Positions 12,858-14,583 of a DNA stretch of 14,583 bases are shown here, piece after piece. The first letter of the stretch is position 1. Every line of letters starts with the position of its first letter. A program made the position numbers and the translations under genes. The stretch comes from Thermoleophilia bacterium. Its GTDB lineage: Bacteria > Actinomycetota > Thermoleophilia > Gaiellales > Gaiellaceae. Below the pieces are notes generated by a model. That model was not told where the DNA came from. It worked only from the letters and a program-made list of their open reading frames with translations, and made no database searches. Location of the stretch: positions 1 to 14,583 of the forward strand of contig JAICYG010000060.1 of the NCBI GenBank assembly GCA_025934335.1, given 5' to 3'.

Positions 12858-13502
12858 ATGAGCTCCTACGAGATCGCACAACTGGAGGAGATCGACCCGA
12901 TCGAGGACGGACGGAGCGCGTTCCGGCCGGTGCGCCACCACCTCGGCATCACCGCCTTCGGCGCCAACGCCTTCGGCCCGCGGGCAGCCGGTGAGCGGCT
13001 GATCAACGAGCACGACGAGGGCGAGCCCGACGCGCAGGAGGAGCTGTACGTCGTGCTGAGCGGGCGGGCGCGCTTCGAGATCGACGGCGAGACCGTCGAC
13101 GCGGGCACCGGCAAGCTCGTCTTCGTGCGGCCCGGCCTCACCCGGACGGCCTTCGCGGAGGAGGACGGCACGACGCTGCTCGTGATCGGCGCGAAGGCGG
13201 GAGAGGCCTACCGCGTCCACGGCTACGAGCTCTGGGCGCCGCTGCAGGTTCTGTTCGAGGCCGGTGACTATGCCGGTGTTGCGGAGAGGGGGCGCGACCT
13301 GCTTGCCGACGATCCGCCCTTCGCGCTCATCTACTACAACGTCGCCTGCGCCGAGAGCCTTGTCGGGCGCATCGACGACGCAATCGGGCACCTGCGCCGC
13401 GGCATCGAGCTGAACGAGGAGCTGCGCGGGTTCGCGAAGGGCGACTCGGACCTCGACGCGCTGCGCGACGACCCGCGGTTCCAGGAGCTCGTCCCGGACT
13501 AG
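12858..13502 (+). CDS. Cupin-domain protein with C-terminal TPR-like region
   Basis: This 214-residue protein has a small cupin barrel (about 20-115) followed by a helical repeat region (about 125-210). Cupin motif 1 is visible as NEHDEGEPDAQEELYVVLSG (50-69), with His52 and acidic residues. In motif 2, GKLVFVRPGLTRTAFAEE, the usual histidine is replaced, so metal binding may be reduced or lost. The C-terminal part, YYNVACAESLVGRIDDAIGHL then LDALRDDPRFQELV, resembles a TPR unit. The frame is open upstream to 12678, but the ATG at 12858 with a TANNNT box 7 nt ahead is preferred, since the upstream part lies over another gene. It ends in a CTAG shared with the priA stop. Substrate or partner unknown. 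Confidence 0.85.
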   Translation: MSSYEIAQLEEIDPIEDGRSAFRPVRHHLGITAFGANAFGPRAAGERLINEHDEGEPDAQEELYVVLSGRARFEIDGETVDAGTGKLVFVRPGLTRTAFAEEDGTTLLVIGAKAGEAYRVHGYELWAPLQVLFEAGDYAGVAERGRDLLADDPPFALIYYNVACAESLVGRIDDAIGHLRRGIELNEELRGFAKGDSDLDALRDDPRFQELVPD

Positions 13503-14583
13503 ACGCTCTGCGGGTCGACGTCGACGACGGCGGTGAGGCCCGCGCGCCTCATCGCGGGTGCGGCGGCGGCGAGGAGGCGCGCGGCCTGTGCGGCGAGCCG
13601 CCGCGGCTGGGGCGTCTTCGCGACGAGCTGCGCACGGTGGCGGCCCCGCAGCCGCAACAGCGCGGCGGGCCCGAGCAGCTCGGCACCTTCGATGCCCGCC
13701 TTCAGCTCTTCGAGGGCCCGCATGACCGGCTCGAGCGACGGCCCCGTGACCACGATGCGCACGAGGTGCGCGAACGGCGGATACTCGAGCGCGCGCCGCC
13801 GCTCGAGCTCCTCGGCGAGGAAGCGCCCGACGTCGTGCCGCGCCGCGTGGACGATCGGGCGCGCGTCCGGCTGAAACGTCTGCACGAGCACGCGGCCCGG
13901 CGCATCGCGGCCGCTGCGGCCGGCGAGCTGCGTGATCAGCTGGAACGTGCGCTCCTCGGCGCGGAAGTCGGGGAGCCCGAGGCCGGTGTCCGCGTCGACG
14001 ACGGCCGCGAGCTCGACGCCCGCGAAGTGATGCCCCTTCGCCACCATCTGCGTCCCGAGCAGCACCGCGCCCTCTGCCTCGGCAAACCGCGCGAGCAGCG
14101 CGGCGAGCTGCTCCGGCTTCGCAACCGCGTCGGCGTCCAGGCGGATCAGCTCCAGCTCGGGCAGCTCGCGGGCGAGGTCGCGCTCGAGCTTCTGCGTCCC
14201 GGCGCCGATTCGCGCGAGGTCGGGTGAGCCGCAGGCGGGGCACGTCGCGGGCGCGTCGCGTGCGAAGCCGCAGTGATGGCAGCGGAGCGCGGCGTCGCCG
14301 TGCAGCACGAGTGCGACGTCGCAGTTCGGGCAACGGATCGTGGTCCCGCACGCGCGGCAGTGGAGCGCCGGAGCGATCCCGCGGCGGTTCAGGAGCAGGA
14401 TCGCCTTACCGCGGTGCTCGGCGACGCGGCGCAGCGCGCCGAGGAGCGGCGCCGAGAGCGGGTAGCCCGCCTCGCGGCGCAGGTCGATGACTCGCACCGG
14501 CGGCAGCTGCGCGCCGATCCGGCCGCCCAGCTCGAGCCGCTCGAGCGCCGCCCACGACTCGGGCCGCGGCGTCGCCGAGCCGA
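13499..14583 (-). CDS. priA: Primosomal protein N' (replication restart helicase PriA), C-terminal part
   Basis: The window holds the last 360 residues; the N-terminus lies beyond the right edge. PriA binds stalled forks and reloads the replisome. From the edge inward are helicase motif III GSATPRPES, the strand LLLNRRGIAP, and the zinc region with eight cysteines (CRAC, CPNC, CHHC, CPAC). Then come LLGTQMVAKGHHF and DFRAEERTFQLITQLAGRSGR (motifs V and VI) and the C-terminal ALEYPPFAHLVRI. The helicase motifs visible here look intact, unlike the degenerate PriA of some actinobacteria. The stop shares CTAG with the convergent cupin gene. It may be cut off from the downstream def operon by that gene. 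Confidence 0.94.
   Translation of the reverse strand, partial: GSATPRPESWAALERLELGGRIGAQLPPVRVIDLRREAGYPLSAPLLGALRRVAEHRGKAILLLNRRGIAPALHCRACGTTIRCPNCDVALVLHGDAALRCHHCGFARDAPATCPACGSPDLARIGAGTQKLERDLARELPELELIRLDADAVAKPEQLAALLARFAEAEGAVLLGTQMVAKGHHFAGVELAAVVDADTGLGLPDFRAEERTFQLITQLAGRSGRDAPGRVLVQTFQPDARPIVHAARHDVGRFLAEELERRRALEYPPFAHLVRIVVTGPSLEPVMRALEELKAGIEGAELLGPAALLRLRGRHRAQLVAKTPQPRRLAAQAARLLAAAAPAMRRAGLTAVVDVDPQSV

Noticed and set aside
12768..14351. Open minus-strand frame of 527 codons overlapping the cupin gene and priA
   Set aside because: It lies in another frame of priA and antisense to the cupin gene, is dominated by Arg/Ala, and contains no recognisable domain.
1..14583. tRNA, rRNA, CRISPR, IS element or prophage
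   Set aside because: No cloverleaf in the few short gaps, no spaced repeats, no transposase or integrase motifs, and codon use is uniform throughout.

Overview
This is a gene-dense, very GC-rich bacterial chromosome segment. It has strong G/C bias at third codon positions, many GTG/TTG starts, and genes packed with 1-17 bp overlaps. The ferrochelatase has four cysteines of the actinobacterial [2Fe-2S] type, and the order fmt-rsmB-rpe-ribD-ribE-ribBA-ribH is typical of Actinomycetota. The rpmB/Asp23/FakA neighbourhood is familiar from Firmicutes and deep-branching actinobacteria. I infer an actinomycete, possibly of the Thermoleophilia, but the sequence alone does not settle the class. No tRNA, rRNA, insertion sequence, CRISPR array or prophage gene was seen.

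Layout. Almost everything is on the minus strand and reads right to left. At the right edge is the C-terminal 360 residues of the replication-restart helicase PriA. After a plus-strand cupin-TPR gene (12858-13502) comes a tightly packed run from 12820 to 5220: a 163-residue unknown protein, def, fmt, rsmB, rpe, ribD, an 84-residue unknown protein, ribE, ribBA, ribH and rpmB. No gap in this run exceeds 28 bp. It combines N-formyl-methionine handling and rRNA methylation with a complete set of riboflavin biosynthetic enzymes and a ribosomal protein. Rpe acts on ribulose 5-phosphate, the substrate of the RibB half of RibBA. A second plus-strand gene (4333-5223), a probable secreted beta-propeller protein, follows. 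A second minus-strand operon then runs from 4268 to 85: Asp23-family protein, FakA, a stand-alone response-regulator receiver, DegV/FakB and ferrochelatase, each overlapping the next by 1-4 bp. It ends at a strong hairpin (49-80) that also follows the tail of a plus-strand gene entering from the left edge.

The most interesting points are as follows. (i) A phosphoreceiver protein lies, translationally coupled on both sides, between the kinase (FakA) and fatty-acid carrier (DegV/FakB) genes of a fatty-acid kinase. (ii) The peptide deformylase begins with a perfect seven-fold alternation of His with Asp/Glu. (iii) An unknown 84-residue protein sits inside the riboflavin operon. (iv) Lumazine synthase has an acidic N-terminal extension of about 60 residues. 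(v) Methionyl-tRNA formyltransferase is unusually short. (vi) Both plus-strand genes have a TANNNT box exactly 7 nt before ATG, suggesting leaderless transcripts, and both share a CTAG stop-codon palindrome with the opposing gene. No single large novel system is evident. The FakA-receiver-FakB module is the best candidate.
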